Origin: Colwellia polaris
GTDB taxonomy: Bacteria; Pseudomonadota; Gammaproteobacteria; Enterobacterales; Alteromonadaceae
Length of the DNA stretch: 64,000 nt
Assembly: GCF_002104515.1 (NCBI RefSeq)
Contig: NZ_NBOE01000001.1
Location: 744,001 to 808,000 of the forward strand
Direction: 5' to 3'
Part shown: piece after piece, positions 36,642-45,316 of the stretch
Numbering within the stretch: position 1 is the first letter of the stretch
How the letters are laid out: each line of letters begins with the position of its first letter
Position numbers and translations under genes: made by a program
The notes under the pieces: model-generated
Told to the model about the DNA's origin: nothing
Database searches by the model: none
Seen by the model: the letters and a program-made list of their open reading frames with translations, nothing else

Positions 36642-37265
36642 ATGACTTTTTTCAAAACATTATTTATTTCTGCTTTAGCTTGTATAACTTTATCGAGTTG
36701 TGCAACTAGCCCGCCCAAAAATCCTGAAAACCTTTGTGAAATATTTCGTGAACACCGAGGTTGGTACTTCGCTGCAAAAGACATGCGTGAGCGTTGGGGA
36801 GTTCCTATCCATGTTCCTATGAGTATGATGTATCAAGAAAGCTCATTTAAAGCCGGTGCTTTGCCTCCAAGAGACTATCTGTTGGGGTTTATTCCTTGGG
36901 GCCGTGTAAGCACGGCTTATGGTTATTCACAGGCAAAAACCATGACTTGGGAAGATTACATCAGAGAAACAGATAATTCTGGTGCTGATCGTGATGACTT
37001 TGACGATGCCATGGATTTTATGGGGTGGTTTATTTTTAAAACTCAAAAGATTAATAAAGTATCTAAATGGGACGCCTATAGCCAATACTTAAATTATCAC
37101 GAAGGCTGGGGCGGCTATAAGCGCAAAAGTTATAAGAAAAAGGCTTGGCTAGTTAAAGTGGCAAGAAAGGTTGATAATCGTGCTAAGCGTTACGGTAGCC
37201 AGCTTAAAAGCTGTGAAGAAGAATTAAATCATAGTTGGTTATGGCGCTTGTTTTTCGGTGACTAG
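36642..37265 (+). CDS. Lipoprotein with lytic-transglycosylase-like (SLT) domain
   Basis: About 207 residues. A lipoprotein signal peptide (TLFISALACITLSSC, lipidated Cys near residue 20) precedes a domain with the SLT-like catalytic pattern SMMYQESSFKAGA (Glu in Q-E-S) and, later, AYGYSQAKTMTWEDYIRETD and QYLNYHEGWGGY. This suggests an outer-membrane lytic transglycosylase cleaving peptidoglycan. The tail is basic and Trp-rich. The ATG at 36642 is preferred over a GTG at 36630; neither has a clear Shine-Dalgarno. It lies where luxS sits in related genomes. Confidence 0.78.
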   Translation: MTFFKTLFISALACITLSSCATSPPKNPENLCEIFREHRGWYFAAKDMRERWGVPIHVPMSMMYQESSFKAGALPPRDYLLGFIPWGRVSTAYGYSQAKTMTWEDYIRETDNSGADRDDFDDAMDFMGWFIFKTQKINKVSKWDAYSQYLNYHEGWGGYKRKSYKKKAWLVKVARKVDNRAKRYGSQLKSCEEELNHSWLWRLFFGD

Positions 37266-37441
37266 TTAATCAAATATCAGAGGTTAACGATATTGCTTAA
37301 CCTCTGAATAATTCTCATACTCCTTTGTTGTCCTAGCCTTGCTTGTGTACCCAATGTCTGCGATTTTGTGATTAAGTTCCGCTTAAACGAAAAAACTAAT
37401 CGCTGAGAAAATATTGACTTAAGCTTTCCCCGAACAAACGG

Positions 37442-37678
37442 TTACTTGCAAGAACATGCTATTTTATTATTTCTAGTCCACTGCTTATAATCGCTCCCAC
37501 ACGAAGATTTGAACTGATTACATGTGGCTTCATTGCCATAAGATATCTTTTTACCTGTAATAAGTGACGTTATAGCTGTATCTAAAAAACTTTCTATTGT
37601 TGGAGGCGTTGTCGAGCAACCGGATATTAAAAGTATTAAAATACTCATTCTTACCATCACTGATAGAGTTTTCATCAT
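37442..37678 (-). CDS. Small lipoprotein, 78 aa
   Basis: Signal peptide MKTLSVMVRMSILILLISGC with lipobox LISGC and a mature part of about 58 residues rich in Ser, Thr and Lys. The mature part contains four further cysteines (ATCNQF, SSCGSD and a final ACSCK). I do not recognise a family. The cysteines suggest a disulfide-stabilised periplasmic domain. It stands near two other minus-strand exported proteins of unknown function and an insertion sequence. Confidence 0.6.
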   Translation of the reverse strand: MMKTLSVMVRMSILILLISGCSTTPPTIESFLDTAITSLITGKKISYGNEATCNQFKSSCGSDYKQWTRNNKIACSCK

Positions 37679-37733
37679 TGCTGCCTATTTAGTTAAAGTT
37701 TTTAATCAAATGCATTATAAAATTGAGGCTGCT

Positions 37734-38228
37734 TTAGAATTGGTAGCCAAGTTGGAAGTACCAGCCATGATTGTCATCATATTCAGCATTAGTTACATGA
37801 AAAGATACGCCATAGTTTAAATCAGACGCTAATAATCCGTCTTTAAAGTATGTATAACTTATCCCTGCGCCGTAAACATCTTGTTTCTTAGTTGTATATA
37901 TGTCTTGATTATAAATAGCTTCAGTTTCTTCATCTACTTTGCCGATATAAATACCAATTCCGTGCTTATCATTATCGACGTCGAATAGGTCTGTTTTAAT
38001 CCATCCTAATCCAAAGCCGCATGTCGAACTATGGCTAGAACTAATTTTAGTACACCCAGCAGAAATGTATTTCATCTCATGTTGAGAAATGGAAGCGAAA
38101 TTTGCACCTACACCACTATAGGCAGAGCCAAAACCAAGGCCAAGAGAGTATCGCTGCTCGCTATTTTCTTCTGCAATAGCATTTAAAGATAAAGATAAAG
38201 ATAAAATTGTACTAGTGAAAATTTTCAA
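37734..38228 (-). CDS. Predicted small outer-membrane beta-barrel protein
   Basis: About 164 residues with a signal peptide ending ...LSLNAIAEE. Short alternating amphipathic strands rich in Gly, Tyr and Ser (YSLGLGFGSAYSG, CGFGLGWIKTDLF, HGIGIYIGKV, VYGAGISYTYF, GWYFQLGYQF) end in a C-terminal Phe, as in outer-membrane barrels. I do not recognise a named family. I chose TTG at 38228 because AGGTGG lies eight bases upstream; a GTG at 38240 overlaps that Shine-Dalgarno. It is followed by the small lipoprotein gene. Confidence 0.65.
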   Translation of the reverse strand: MKIFTSTILSLSLSLNAIAEENSEQRYSLGLGFGSAYSGVGANFASISQHEMKYISAGCTKISSSHSSTCGFGLGWIKTDLFDVDNDKHGIGIYIGKVDEETEAIYNQDIYTTKKQDVYGAGISYTYFKDGLLASDLNYGVSFHVTNAEYDDNHGWYFQLGYQF

Positions 38229-38303
38229 AATATTTACCACCTAATTCATACTTTTTAATCACGTATTTGTAGTCATTTATCAAGCTACAAATACGTGGAC
38301 TAT

Positions 38304-39332
38304 TTAGTGAACATCACCACATTGATTGCGTGGACAATTATCACCACCAGCAAACATAACATATCCTAATGTGGTTGTTTGTGAAAATTTGCCATCATTT
38401 ATTCTAGCTTTTACCTTATATTCACCTGAGTAACGTGGGTTATAATTAATGTACGGCGTTTCTGTAATCACTACCTCATTTGGTGATGACGGTAAGTCAA
38501 TATTGTCAAAAGTCCATGTAAAAGTAATTTGTTTATTGTTTTTGGCGGCGTAAGAATATTTCGTATCGTATGAATAATTAACATCGGCATACATAGCTTC
38601 TCCTTTTTTAACAAATGAGGGTAACGTTCTTTTGGTAATTACTGGGGGGTTCTGAACATGAATTTTAATGGTGTCACACATGGGGATAAATGCATTTTGG
38701 TCAGGTATACTGCCATCACTTGCTTCTGAGCTAATTAAACTCTCAATTCCACTCCAAAGTTTATCATTTAACCATTCGTTATTTTGGAGGTAAGGCAGAT
38801 GTGGCCACTCATAAGACATATCTTCTGGCAAACTCGTCTTTGGCGCAGGTTGACCTCTACGAACCATAGTTTTAAAGTTTTTTTCAAGAACAATACTTGT
38901 TAAGTATTTGGTTCCTCTAGAATTAGGTTTATACTGAAAGTCTCGTGCGTCTCTATTACCTATTCCATCTTTTTGGAAGTCATTCACTAACACAGGGGTA
39001 GAGTAAGGCTGCCCATTTCCTTCCCAAAAAGCGTACTCACCTGTTCCATATAAGCAATCAGATGCATTAAAGTTAGGGACCTCACAGTAGTACTGTTTTT
39101 TATTTGAAATTTGTTTTTTTGTACCTAATAGTATATGTGATATGTCAGAATTTTTAATTAAATGAAAGTTTACCATACTTCCTAGTATGTCTTCTTTACC
39201 AGTATCTTGCTTTATTTTATAGCCATCTATATTTGAACAAGCAGTGAGTTTATTATCATAATTTAGGCTATCTATAGCTTGGGTAGTAAAGGTTGTGAAT
39301 AAAATATTCGCAAGTAGTATTCGTTTAAACAT
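38304..39332 (-). CDS. Secreted protein with a C-terminal PKD/Ig-like domain, unknown function
   Basis: 342 residues with a short signal peptide (MFKRILLANILFTTFTTQA). The central region is rich in Asn, Tyr and Trp with several Cys (YYCEVPNFNASDCLYG) and has no motif I know. The last ~100 residues look like a PKD/Ig-like beta sandwich (AMYADVNYSY...ITFTWTFDN...NPRYSGEYKVKARINDGKFSQTTTL). AAAGGACGCTC precedes the ATG. Exported and possibly adhesive or surface-bound; this is inference. The insertion sequence starts 142 bp upstream of its start codon and may have displaced its promoter. Confidence 0.65.
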   Translation of the reverse strand: MFKRILLANILFTTFTTQAIDSLNYDNKLTACSNIDGYKIKQDTGKEDILGSMVNFHLIKNSDISHILLGTKKQISNKKQYYCEVPNFNASDCLYGTGEYAFWEGNGQPYSTPVLVNDFQKDGIGNRDARDFQYKPNSRGTKYLTSIVLEKNFKTMVRRGQPAPKTSLPEDMSYEWPHLPYLQNNEWLNDKLWSGIESLISSEASDGSIPDQNAFIPMCDTIKIHVQNPPVITKRTLPSFVKKGEAMYADVNYSYDTKYSYAAKNNKQITFTWTFDNIDLPSSPNEVVITETPYINYNPRYSGEYKVKARINDGKFSQTTTLGYVMFAGGDNCPRNQCGDVH

Positions 39333-39407
39333 GAGCGTCCTTTGTGTATTGATGTTTAAATAGTAAAGAAAGGAAAAAGAAACTTATGAAAGTATAAAAT
39401 CCTTTTA

Positions 39408-40616
39408 TTACTTTGATGAGCCGCGGATTATACATATATTTTTGACCTGTGCAACTAAATTCAGAGGCTCTAGCAGGGCAATATTACGAGTGTTCAAAAA
39501 AACAAGCTGAAGAACCTTGTCAGCATAATCGGTATCTAAAGCTGCTTTAAATCGCTTAGCTTTTAGCCCTTTTTTAAAACTTGTTTCTTCTCTTAATAAA
39601 TTGAGTACTAAATGTCTTAATACTGACATGTTTTCTGCTACATTACCGCGCCTTACTCGGCTTAAATCTTCATTAAAACTGATATCTAGCACCCAGTGTA
39701 ACTGATTCTCGATACTCCAGTGCTTTCGCACGGCTTGAGCAAAAATTTTAGCGTTTGCTTTAATTGAGCAAATGAAGTCGCGTACTTCTTTGCGGGTTTT
39801 ACCATTAATATGTCGTTCTGACTCAGCCATTCCTATGCTAATTAAACCACTCCACTTCAAGGTTAAGTCTTTGATACTTAAGGTCTCACTTATCCAATAT
39901 TTACGGGACTCGACTCTGCCATGACCACTATCTATTTCTTCATGATATTGGTGAGATACCTTTGAAAATTCTTTCTCATGAAATATCTCAAAAAAGTCTT
40001 TGATAGATTGGTGTAAATGCCCTTGATTACCTTTAACCGCGATCACATAGTCAGCCTCTTTCTCTTTGATTTTAGTGGCTATAGCTCTTTGACGCCCTAT
40101 TGCATCAATCGTCACTATACTGTCCTTAATATCTAATAAATCGAGCAGTTGGGGTATCGCGGTAATTTCATTGGACTTTTCAGCGATCTTAATTTGCCCT
40201 AGCACAACACCGTTATTTGCAGCAAAAGCACTCACCATATGAATGGCATTTTTCTTTGATTTTTTATCATAAGATCCACGAACTGTTTTACCATCAATCG
40301 CAATAACTTCCCCCTTGGTAGCAATATGTGCTGCTTTCATCCAACTAATAAAACATTGCTGCAATTTATCAGGAGCTATCGCTGAAGTTACACGAGCGAT
40401 GGTGTCATGGACTGGGATACCATTTTCAAATGAACCATATTTCTTAAGTAAGATTACTTTATGATGAGCCACTTCTTCTATAGCTTCCCAGCCATCTGCG
40501 CCACAGATAACGCTGACAACCAATGTTAATAAAATATCGTGAAGTTTATGTTCGACTTTAGACTGTTGTCTAGCATCCGGAATTGTTGAAAAATGTTCAT
40601 TGAAAGCAGATAGCAT
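39408..40616 (-). CDS. ISAs1-family transposase
   Basis: 402 residues. The family opening is MLSAFNEHFSTIPDARQQSKVEHKL with HDILLTLVVSVICGADGWEAIEE. A DDE domain follows: AIDGKTVRGSYDKK, VTIDAIGRQRAIATKI...YVIAVKGNQ, and the Glu-containing RKHWSIENQLHWVLDISFNEDLSRVR. The frame is intact, so the enzyme may be active. Judged from the inverted repeats, the element ends at 39474, so the last 21 residues are read from flanking host DNA. That makes a non-native C-terminal tail. Confidence 0.92.
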   Translation of the reverse strand: MLSAFNEHFSTIPDARQQSKVEHKLHDILLTLVVSVICGADGWEAIEEVAHHKVILLKKYGSFENGIPVHDTIARVTSAIAPDKLQQCFISWMKAAHIATKGEVIAIDGKTVRGSYDKKSKKNAIHMVSAFAANNGVVLGQIKIAEKSNEITAIPQLLDLLDIKDSIVTIDAIGRQRAIATKIKEKEADYVIAVKGNQGHLHQSIKDFFEIFHEKEFSKVSHQYHEEIDSGHGRVESRKYWISETLSIKDLTLKWSGLISIGMAESERHINGKTRKEVRDFICSIKANAKIFAQAVRKHWSIENQLHWVLDISFNEDLSRVRRGNVAENMSVLRHLVLNLLREETSFKKGLKAKRFKAALDTDYADKVLQLVFLNTRNIALLEPLNLVAQVKNICIIRGSSK

Positions 40617-40689
40617 AGTGACTCCTATTTATTAGAAGTCTATTTGGTCATACTTTACGCTAAAAATAAAAGTTCGTGATCTTGCCCTA
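39474..40689 (-). mobile_element. ISAs1-family insertion sequence with imperfect terminal repeats and target duplication
   Basis: Left end CAGGGCAATATTACGAG (from 39474) and right end, read inward, TAGGGCAAGATCACGAA (from 40689) match at 13 of 17 positions. The flanks are GAGGCTCTAG (39464-39473) and GAGGATCTAG (40690-40699), a 10-bp target duplication with one difference. That fits the 8-10 bp typical of the family. Length 1216 bp. It is inserted between the secreted-protein gene and the corB region. Confidence 0.75.
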
Positions 40690-41222
40690 GAGGATCTAGT
40701 TAAGTTCGTTAGACTGCCTTCAAGTCTATTTTTTTACTTTTAAATTCACTAAAGCATTTTGGTTTTGTTGAATTCTGCATAGTTTTTGCCAAAGTTAATA
40801 AAAATTGCACTCTTTTTCAACAGTTCAAGCGTGAATAGGGGCTAGAAAATAAGCAAGATTATTTCAAAAAATAATTTCTATTTTTTTGCAAAAATCGATT
40901 GCAAAATACAAAGCCTATTTCTTAGTGGCTTTGCTTTTGTTATCCACAGAAATTGTGGAAACTTGATCCTTAGATCTAAAGCTGTGCATAACTTTGTTAT
41001 TAACTTTCGATGATGCATATTCTATCCACAAAATACAGTGAGATAGAATAAAGTTAGCTATTAATGTTGTTTTTAGGGGCGTTAGTTGCGAAGTGGTGCT
41101 AAATAAATAGCAATGTAATGACCAGCAAGTAAAGGTTTTGATCAGAACATTATTGCTGGCCAAATGCGAAAAAGCACTGCTGAATTAGGTCAACAGTGCT
41201 TCTAAAGTATAGTGTTTAGGTA
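40690..41222. other. Non-coding AT-rich region with DnaA-box cluster
   Basis: 533 bp between the insertion sequence and corB. A small hairpin TAGACT...AGTCTA with a T-run lies at 40710-40735. A cluster of DnaA-box-like 9-mers spans 40940-41030: TTATCCACA (perfect, 40940), TGTGCATAA (perfect on the minus strand, 40983) and CTATCCACA (one mismatch, 41022). AT-rich DNA lies to the left. An 82-codon minus frame here has no protein-like features. Confidence 0.5.
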
Positions 41223-42506
41223 TTAGGATTCTGCAGCTTCACCGTCGTAAAAGTCAGGTAGAATTCTTACCGTTTTGATCATATTGTCTTTCACTTCAAT
41301 TATCTCAAGTGGGTAGCCTGATATTCTAACGCTTAAGTTGGCTTCTGGAATATCCTCAAGATATTCCAATATTAGTCCGTTGATGGTTTTTGGACCATCT
41401 GTTGGGAAGCTCCAGGTCATTTCTTTGTTTACATCACGCACGGTGGCACTACCGTCGACTAAGTAGCTGCCGTCTGGCTGAATATTAACTTCGTCACTGG
41501 TGGTTGGTGTCATGGTCGTTGTAAAATCACCAACAATTTCTTCAAGTATATCTTCTAATGTTACTAAACCTTGAATATCGCCATATTCATCAACAACTAA
41601 ACCAAGGCGCTCTTTTGCATGCTGAAACTTTAATAGTTGAACATTAAGTGGCGTGCCTTCAGGAATAAAGTAAATTTCTCGCACGGCACGCAACAAAGTG
41701 GCTTTAGTGAATTGCTCTTTTGAAACAAGCCTTAAAGCATCACGAACATGAACATAACCGACAACATCATCGATATTGTCACGGTATAACAACACGCGAG
41801 TATGGTTTGACTGGGTTAATTGTTTTTGAATACGTTTCCACTCATTATTTATATCAATACCAACGAGTTCATTGCGTGGGATCATAATATCTTCAACGGT
41901 AACGTTTTCTAAATCAAGAATACCTACCAGCATATCTTGATCTTTAGATTTTAATAACGCACCAGATTCATTGACCACAGTTCTCAGTTCTTCAGAGCTA
42001 AGACTGTGTTGCTCTCGCTGTTCTGAACTAATGCCTAATAAGGCTAGAATGCCATTGGTGATCCAATTAACAGCAATAACGAACGGATATAATAACTTTA
42101 GCAGTAAAGTTAGCAGCAATGAGCTAGGAAATGCGACTTTTTCAGGGTATAACGCGGCTAATGTTTTTGGTGTAATTTCAGCAAAAATTAAAATAACTAG
42201 CGTAAGTATTAAGCCCGAATAGAAAACGCCGGCATCACCATATAAACGCTGAGCAATAATACCCGTAATAAGGGTTGCGAAAATATTAACAAGGTTATTG
42301 CCAATTAAAATTAAACCGATTAATTTATCAGGTTTTGCCAGTAATTTACTGACTCGCTTAGCGCCTCGGTGATGTTGTTTTTCAAGATGTTTTAAACGAT
42401 ATCGATTTATCGACATCATGCCTGTTTCTGAACCAGAGAAATAGGCAGATATAAATATGAGAATGCCAAGTACGACAAACAGCATATCGGTAGAGATGTT
42501 ATCCAA
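41223..42506 (-). CDS. corB: CorB/HlyC-family membrane protein with CBS pair
   Basis: 427 residues. An N-terminal DUF21/CNNM transmembrane domain (SAYFSGSETGMMSINRYRLKHL, LIGLILIGNNLVNIFATL, FAEITPKTLAALYPEKV) is followed by a CBS-domain pair (VEDIMIPRNELVGID..., VDEYGDIQGLVTLEDILEEIVGDF) and a C-terminal CorC_HlyC domain. This is the YfjD type, related to CNNM Mg2+ transporters. The start is TTG at 42506 with AGGA about six bases upstream. It neighbours ypjD and ffh as in E. coli and Vibrio. Confidence 0.92.
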   Translation of the reverse strand: MDNISTDMLFVVLGILIFISAYFSGSETGMMSINRYRLKHLEKQHHRGAKRVSKLLAKPDKLIGLILIGNNLVNIFATLITGIIAQRLYGDAGVFYSGLILTLVILIFAEITPKTLAALYPEKVAFPSSLLLTLLLKLLYPFVIAVNWITNGILALLGISSEQREQHSLSSEELRTVVNESGALLKSKDQDMLVGILDLENVTVEDIMIPRNELVGIDINNEWKRIQKQLTQSNHTRVLLYRDNIDDVVGYVHVRDALRLVSKEQFTKATLLRAVREIYFIPEGTPLNVQLLKFQHAKERLGLVVDEYGDIQGLVTLEDILEEIVGDFTTTMTPTTSDEVNIQPDGSYLVDGSATVRDVNKEMTWSFPTDGPKTINGLILEYLEDIPEANLSVRISGYPLEIIEVKDNMIKTVRILPDFYDGEAAES

Positions 42507-42586
42507 AATGGATCCTATATATTAATTGAAATCAGCATTACAGTAAAAGTTGAAACGTAATACAAAGGTAACTTATACGCTAAAAT

Positions 42587-43387
42587 TTATAATAAGAGAA
42601 ACTCTTTCACAAATCGGCTACCAAAATAAGCCAATGTAAGCAGAAAAGTCGCAATTAGTGTTAATGTAAGCACGCGCTGTCCTCGCCAACCTAGTTTGAA
42701 ATGCCCCCATAACGTAGCAAAATAAATTACGCATGCGATCAACGATAATACTGTTTTATGAGCGTTTTCTTTCGAGATCATGCCATCAAGAAATATAAAG
42801 CCAATGATTTGGCTAAGTAGCAAACAGATACTGCCCATTAATAAAATAACAAATAGTTGTTGCTCTACCTGCATTAATGGCGGTAAATGATGAACAGCTT
42901 GGAAGTTCTTACTCTTTAGTTTTTGATTGATATAGGCAACTTGGAAGGCATAAAGCGAAGCAATCACCAGAATACAATAGGCGATAAGTGCAAGTGTAAT
43001 ATGACTTAGCATTGCGACTTTATCTGACACAATTTCTAGGTTACCAACCGGAGAAATAAAAATCATACTAAGTTGCCAAAGACCCGCAAAGCCATAAATA
43101 CCCGGCAGCAATAAATTCACCTTAAAACGCAGTGCAACAGTTGAGATAACAAGTGTAATAATTAAACTAACAAGCGAAACAACATTAGGTAATGAAAAAT
43201 TAAGGTGATTATGAGAATTTAAAAACTGAGTACTGCTTAAAACATGGAAAATAATTGCTAAAGAAGCAAAAATTAACGTAATGATAATATTCGGGCCTTT
43301 AGGATGAAACAAGCGAGATAAAATTGATATCGTCGCTACGCTATAACAAACAAAGGCAGTAAAAGCAGTGATACTTGAAAATTCCAC
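42587..43387 (-). CDS. ypjD: Inner-membrane protein YpjD (CcsA-like fold)
   Basis: About 266 residues with eight membrane helices, of the cytochrome c assembly (CcsA/CcmC-like) superfamily. The LSHITLALIAYCILVIASLYAFQVAYINQKLK block and the later HKTVLSLIACVIYFATLWGHFKLGWRGQRVLTLTL block carry the conserved His and Trp-Gly-Arg. Function in E. coli is not settled. The start is GTG at 43387 with GGAG six bases upstream, giving the E. coli length (263); a TTG at 43420 is a poorer choice. It diverges from ffh. Confidence 0.9.
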   Translation of the reverse strand: MEFSSITAFTAFVCYSVATISILSRLFHPKGPNIIITLIFASLAIIFHVLSSTQFLNSHNHLNFSLPNVVSLVSLIITLVISTVALRFKVNLLLPGIYGFAGLWQLSMIFISPVGNLEIVSDKVAMLSHITLALIAYCILVIASLYAFQVAYINQKLKSKNFQAVHHLPPLMQVEQQLFVILLMGSICLLLSQIIGFIFLDGMISKENAHKTVLSLIACVIYFATLWGHFKLGWRGQRVLTLTLIATFLLTLAYFGSRFVKEFLLL

Positions 43388-43730
43388 AAAATGCTCCGAA
43401 AAAAGAAAAACTGTTATCAATTAGATTACACAGCGATTCTAGCAGAATAGCTATAAGACACCATAACTAATGCTTATTTTATATCAAGCATTTAGCTTGT
43501 TTTGCAATTGTTAAGTAGAGCCCATGCTATTTGCAGTTAGCACTCACAATACATTGTCTGATTATCAGTAGTTTATAAAAAAAATCAGGGTGATATCGTA
43601 CGATATGTCAGTTTTCTACTTTCTTTAAAGCTAAGTCTTTACCTTAAAAGCATAACTTCTACTTTCGCTAATTAATTGTACGGGTATAATAGAGCTAATT
43701 TTTTGCGCAAAGTTAATATTTGAGTCATTT
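43388..43730. promoter_or_regulatory. Divergent promoter region ypjD/ffh
   Basis: About 340 bp without a gene. A perfect -10 element TATAAT lies at 43685-43690, 40 bp before the ffh ATG; a matching -35 is weak. Nothing else was recognised. Confidence 0.4.
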
Positions 43731-45116
43731 ATGTTTGAAAATCTTTCCGATCGTTTAACGAAAACACTAAAAAATATCAGTGGCCGTGGTCGCTTAACTG
43801 AAGACAATATAAAAGAAACTTTACGCGAAGTGCGCATGGCATTATTAGAAGCCGATGTTGCATTACCGGTTATTCGCGAGTTTATTGCTAAAGTAAAAGA
43901 AAGTGCGGTTGGGCAAGATGTTTCAAAAAGCCTAACGCCAGGACAAGTTTTTGTAAAAATTGTCCAAAAAGAGCTTGAAGCAGCAATGGGTGAAGTTAAT
44001 GAAGCACTTGACTTAAAAGCCACTCCACCAGCTGTAGTACTAATGGCTGGCTTACAAGGTGCTGGTAAAACTACCTCGGTTGCAAAATTAGCGAAGTTTT
44101 TAACTGAACGCGAAAAGAAAAAAGTACTTGTGGTGAGTGCTGATGTATATCGTCCTGCCGCAATTAAACAGCTTGAAACATTAGCAAACGAGATTAACGT
44201 TGGCTTTTTCCCAAGTGACATTAAACAAAAGCCAATTGATATTGCTAATGCGGCTATTGACCACGCCAAGAAAAATTTCTTTGATGTGTTAATTGTTGAT
44301 ACTGCCGGTCGTTTGCATATCGACGGCGATATGATGGCTGAAATCCAAGAACTACATTCAGCAATCAAACCGATTGAAACATTATTTACCGTTGACGCAA
44401 TGACAGGTCAAGATGCGGCAAATACGGCGAAAGCATTTAACGATGCGTTACCATTAACCGGCGTTATTTTAACGAAAACTGATGGTGATGCACGCGGTGG
44501 TGCTGCGCTATCTATTCGTCATATTACCGGTAAGCCTATCAAGTTTATGGGGGTTGGCGAAAAAATTGAAGCGTTAGAGCCTTTCCATCCAGACCGTATT
44601 GCTTCGCGTATATTGGGTATGGGCGATGTACTTTCTTTAATTGAAGAAGTAGAGCAAAAAGTTGATCGTAAACAAGCTGAAAAACTAGCTAAAAAAGTTA
44701 AAAGCGGCAAAGGCTTTGATTTAGAAGATTTTCGTGACCAACTTGTGCAAATGAAAAGCATGGGCGGCATGATGGGCTTAATGGACAAGTTACCAGGAAT
44801 GGGAAATATGTCTGAACAAGTTAAAGGTCAAATGGATGACAAAGTAACCATACGTATGGAAGCTATGATCAACTCTATGACTCCAGCAGAACGTCAACGA
44901 CCAGAAATCATTAAAGGCTCGCGCAAGCGTCGTATTGCTGCTGGTTCAGGTACGCAAATACAAGACGTAAATAAGTTATTAAAACAATTTACGCAAATGC
45001 AAAAAATGATGAAGAAAATGTCTGGCAAAGGTGGCATGCAAAAAATGATGCGCTCAATGAAGGGCATGATGCCGCCAGGTGGTGGCATGGGTGGCGGCGG
45101 TATGTTTGGCCGTTAA
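43731..45116 (+). CDS. ffh: Signal recognition particle protein Ffh
   Basis: 461 residues. The N domain begins MFENLSDRLTKTLKNISGRGRLTEDNI. The GTPase has G1 GLQGAGKTTSVAKLA, DVYRPAAIKQL, DTAGRLHID and TKTDGDARGGAAL. The Met-rich M domain (KSMGGMMGLMDKLPGMGN..., MQKMMKKMSGKGGMQKMMRSMKGMM) binds 4.5S RNA and signal sequences. It delivers inner-membrane proteins to FtsY co-translationally. It is followed by a terminator, so it is separate from the rpsP operon. Confidence 0.97.
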   Translation: MFENLSDRLTKTLKNISGRGRLTEDNIKETLREVRMALLEADVALPVIREFIAKVKESAVGQDVSKSLTPGQVFVKIVQKELEAAMGEVNEALDLKATPPAVVLMAGLQGAGKTTSVAKLAKFLTEREKKKVLVVSADVYRPAAIKQLETLANEINVGFFPSDIKQKPIDIANAAIDHAKKNFFDVLIVDTAGRLHIDGDMMAEIQELHSAIKPIETLFTVDAMTGQDAANTAKAFNDALPLTGVILTKTDGDARGGAALSIRHITGKPIKFMGVGEKIEALEPFHPDRIASRILGMGDVLSLIEEVEQKVDRKQAEKLAKKVKSGKGFDLEDFRDQLVQMKSMGGMMGLMDKLPGMGNMSEQVKGQMDDKVTIRMEAMINSMTPAERQRPEIIKGSRKRRIAAGSGTQIQDVNKLLKQFTQMQKMMKKMSGKGGMQKMMRSMKGMMPPGGGMGGGGMFGR

Positions 45117-45148
45117 CAACCCGTATTGAACTTAATATTGATAGATAG

Positions 45149-45172
45149 AAGGTAGCGAATAGCTACCTTTTT
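45149..45172 (+). terminator. ffh terminator
   Basis: AAGGTAGC-GAATA-GCTACCTT with a T5 run. Confidence 0.85.
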
Positions 45173-45245
45173 GCTTTCTGTTGTTTGATTTTTTGAGAAA
45201 TACCAGTATATCTTGGTTTTAAATAATTAAACGAAAGTTACTTTT

Positions 45246-45316
45246 ATACCAATTGAAATAAATAATCGATCATTTTAAGGCGGTTTAAATCGTCAATAAC
45301 TTATTCCATTTGGTAT
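45246..45316 (-). repeat. Dispersed 71-bp repeat, copy B
   Basis: Inverse-orientation copy of the element at 17675-17744. Its reverse complement contains TTATTGACGATTTAAACCGCC identically, and the ends are ATACC and GGTAT. It lies between the ffh terminator and the end of the EamA gene, overlapping that gene's stop region. Confidence 0.8.

Noticed and set aside
40710-40735. Rightward hairpin TAGACT...AGTCTA with T-run next to the insertion sequence
   Set aside because: The stem is only six pairs and no rightward gene precedes it; not listed as a terminator.
40915-41163. 82-codon minus-strand frame in the DnaA-box region
   Set aside because: Composition is not protein-like, there is no Shine-Dalgarno or domain, and it overlaps the DnaA-box cluster.
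43631-44368. Long frame antisense to ffh
   Set aside because: It is the mirror of the strongly conserved Ffh coding sequence; Ser/Thr/Ala-rich shadow translation.
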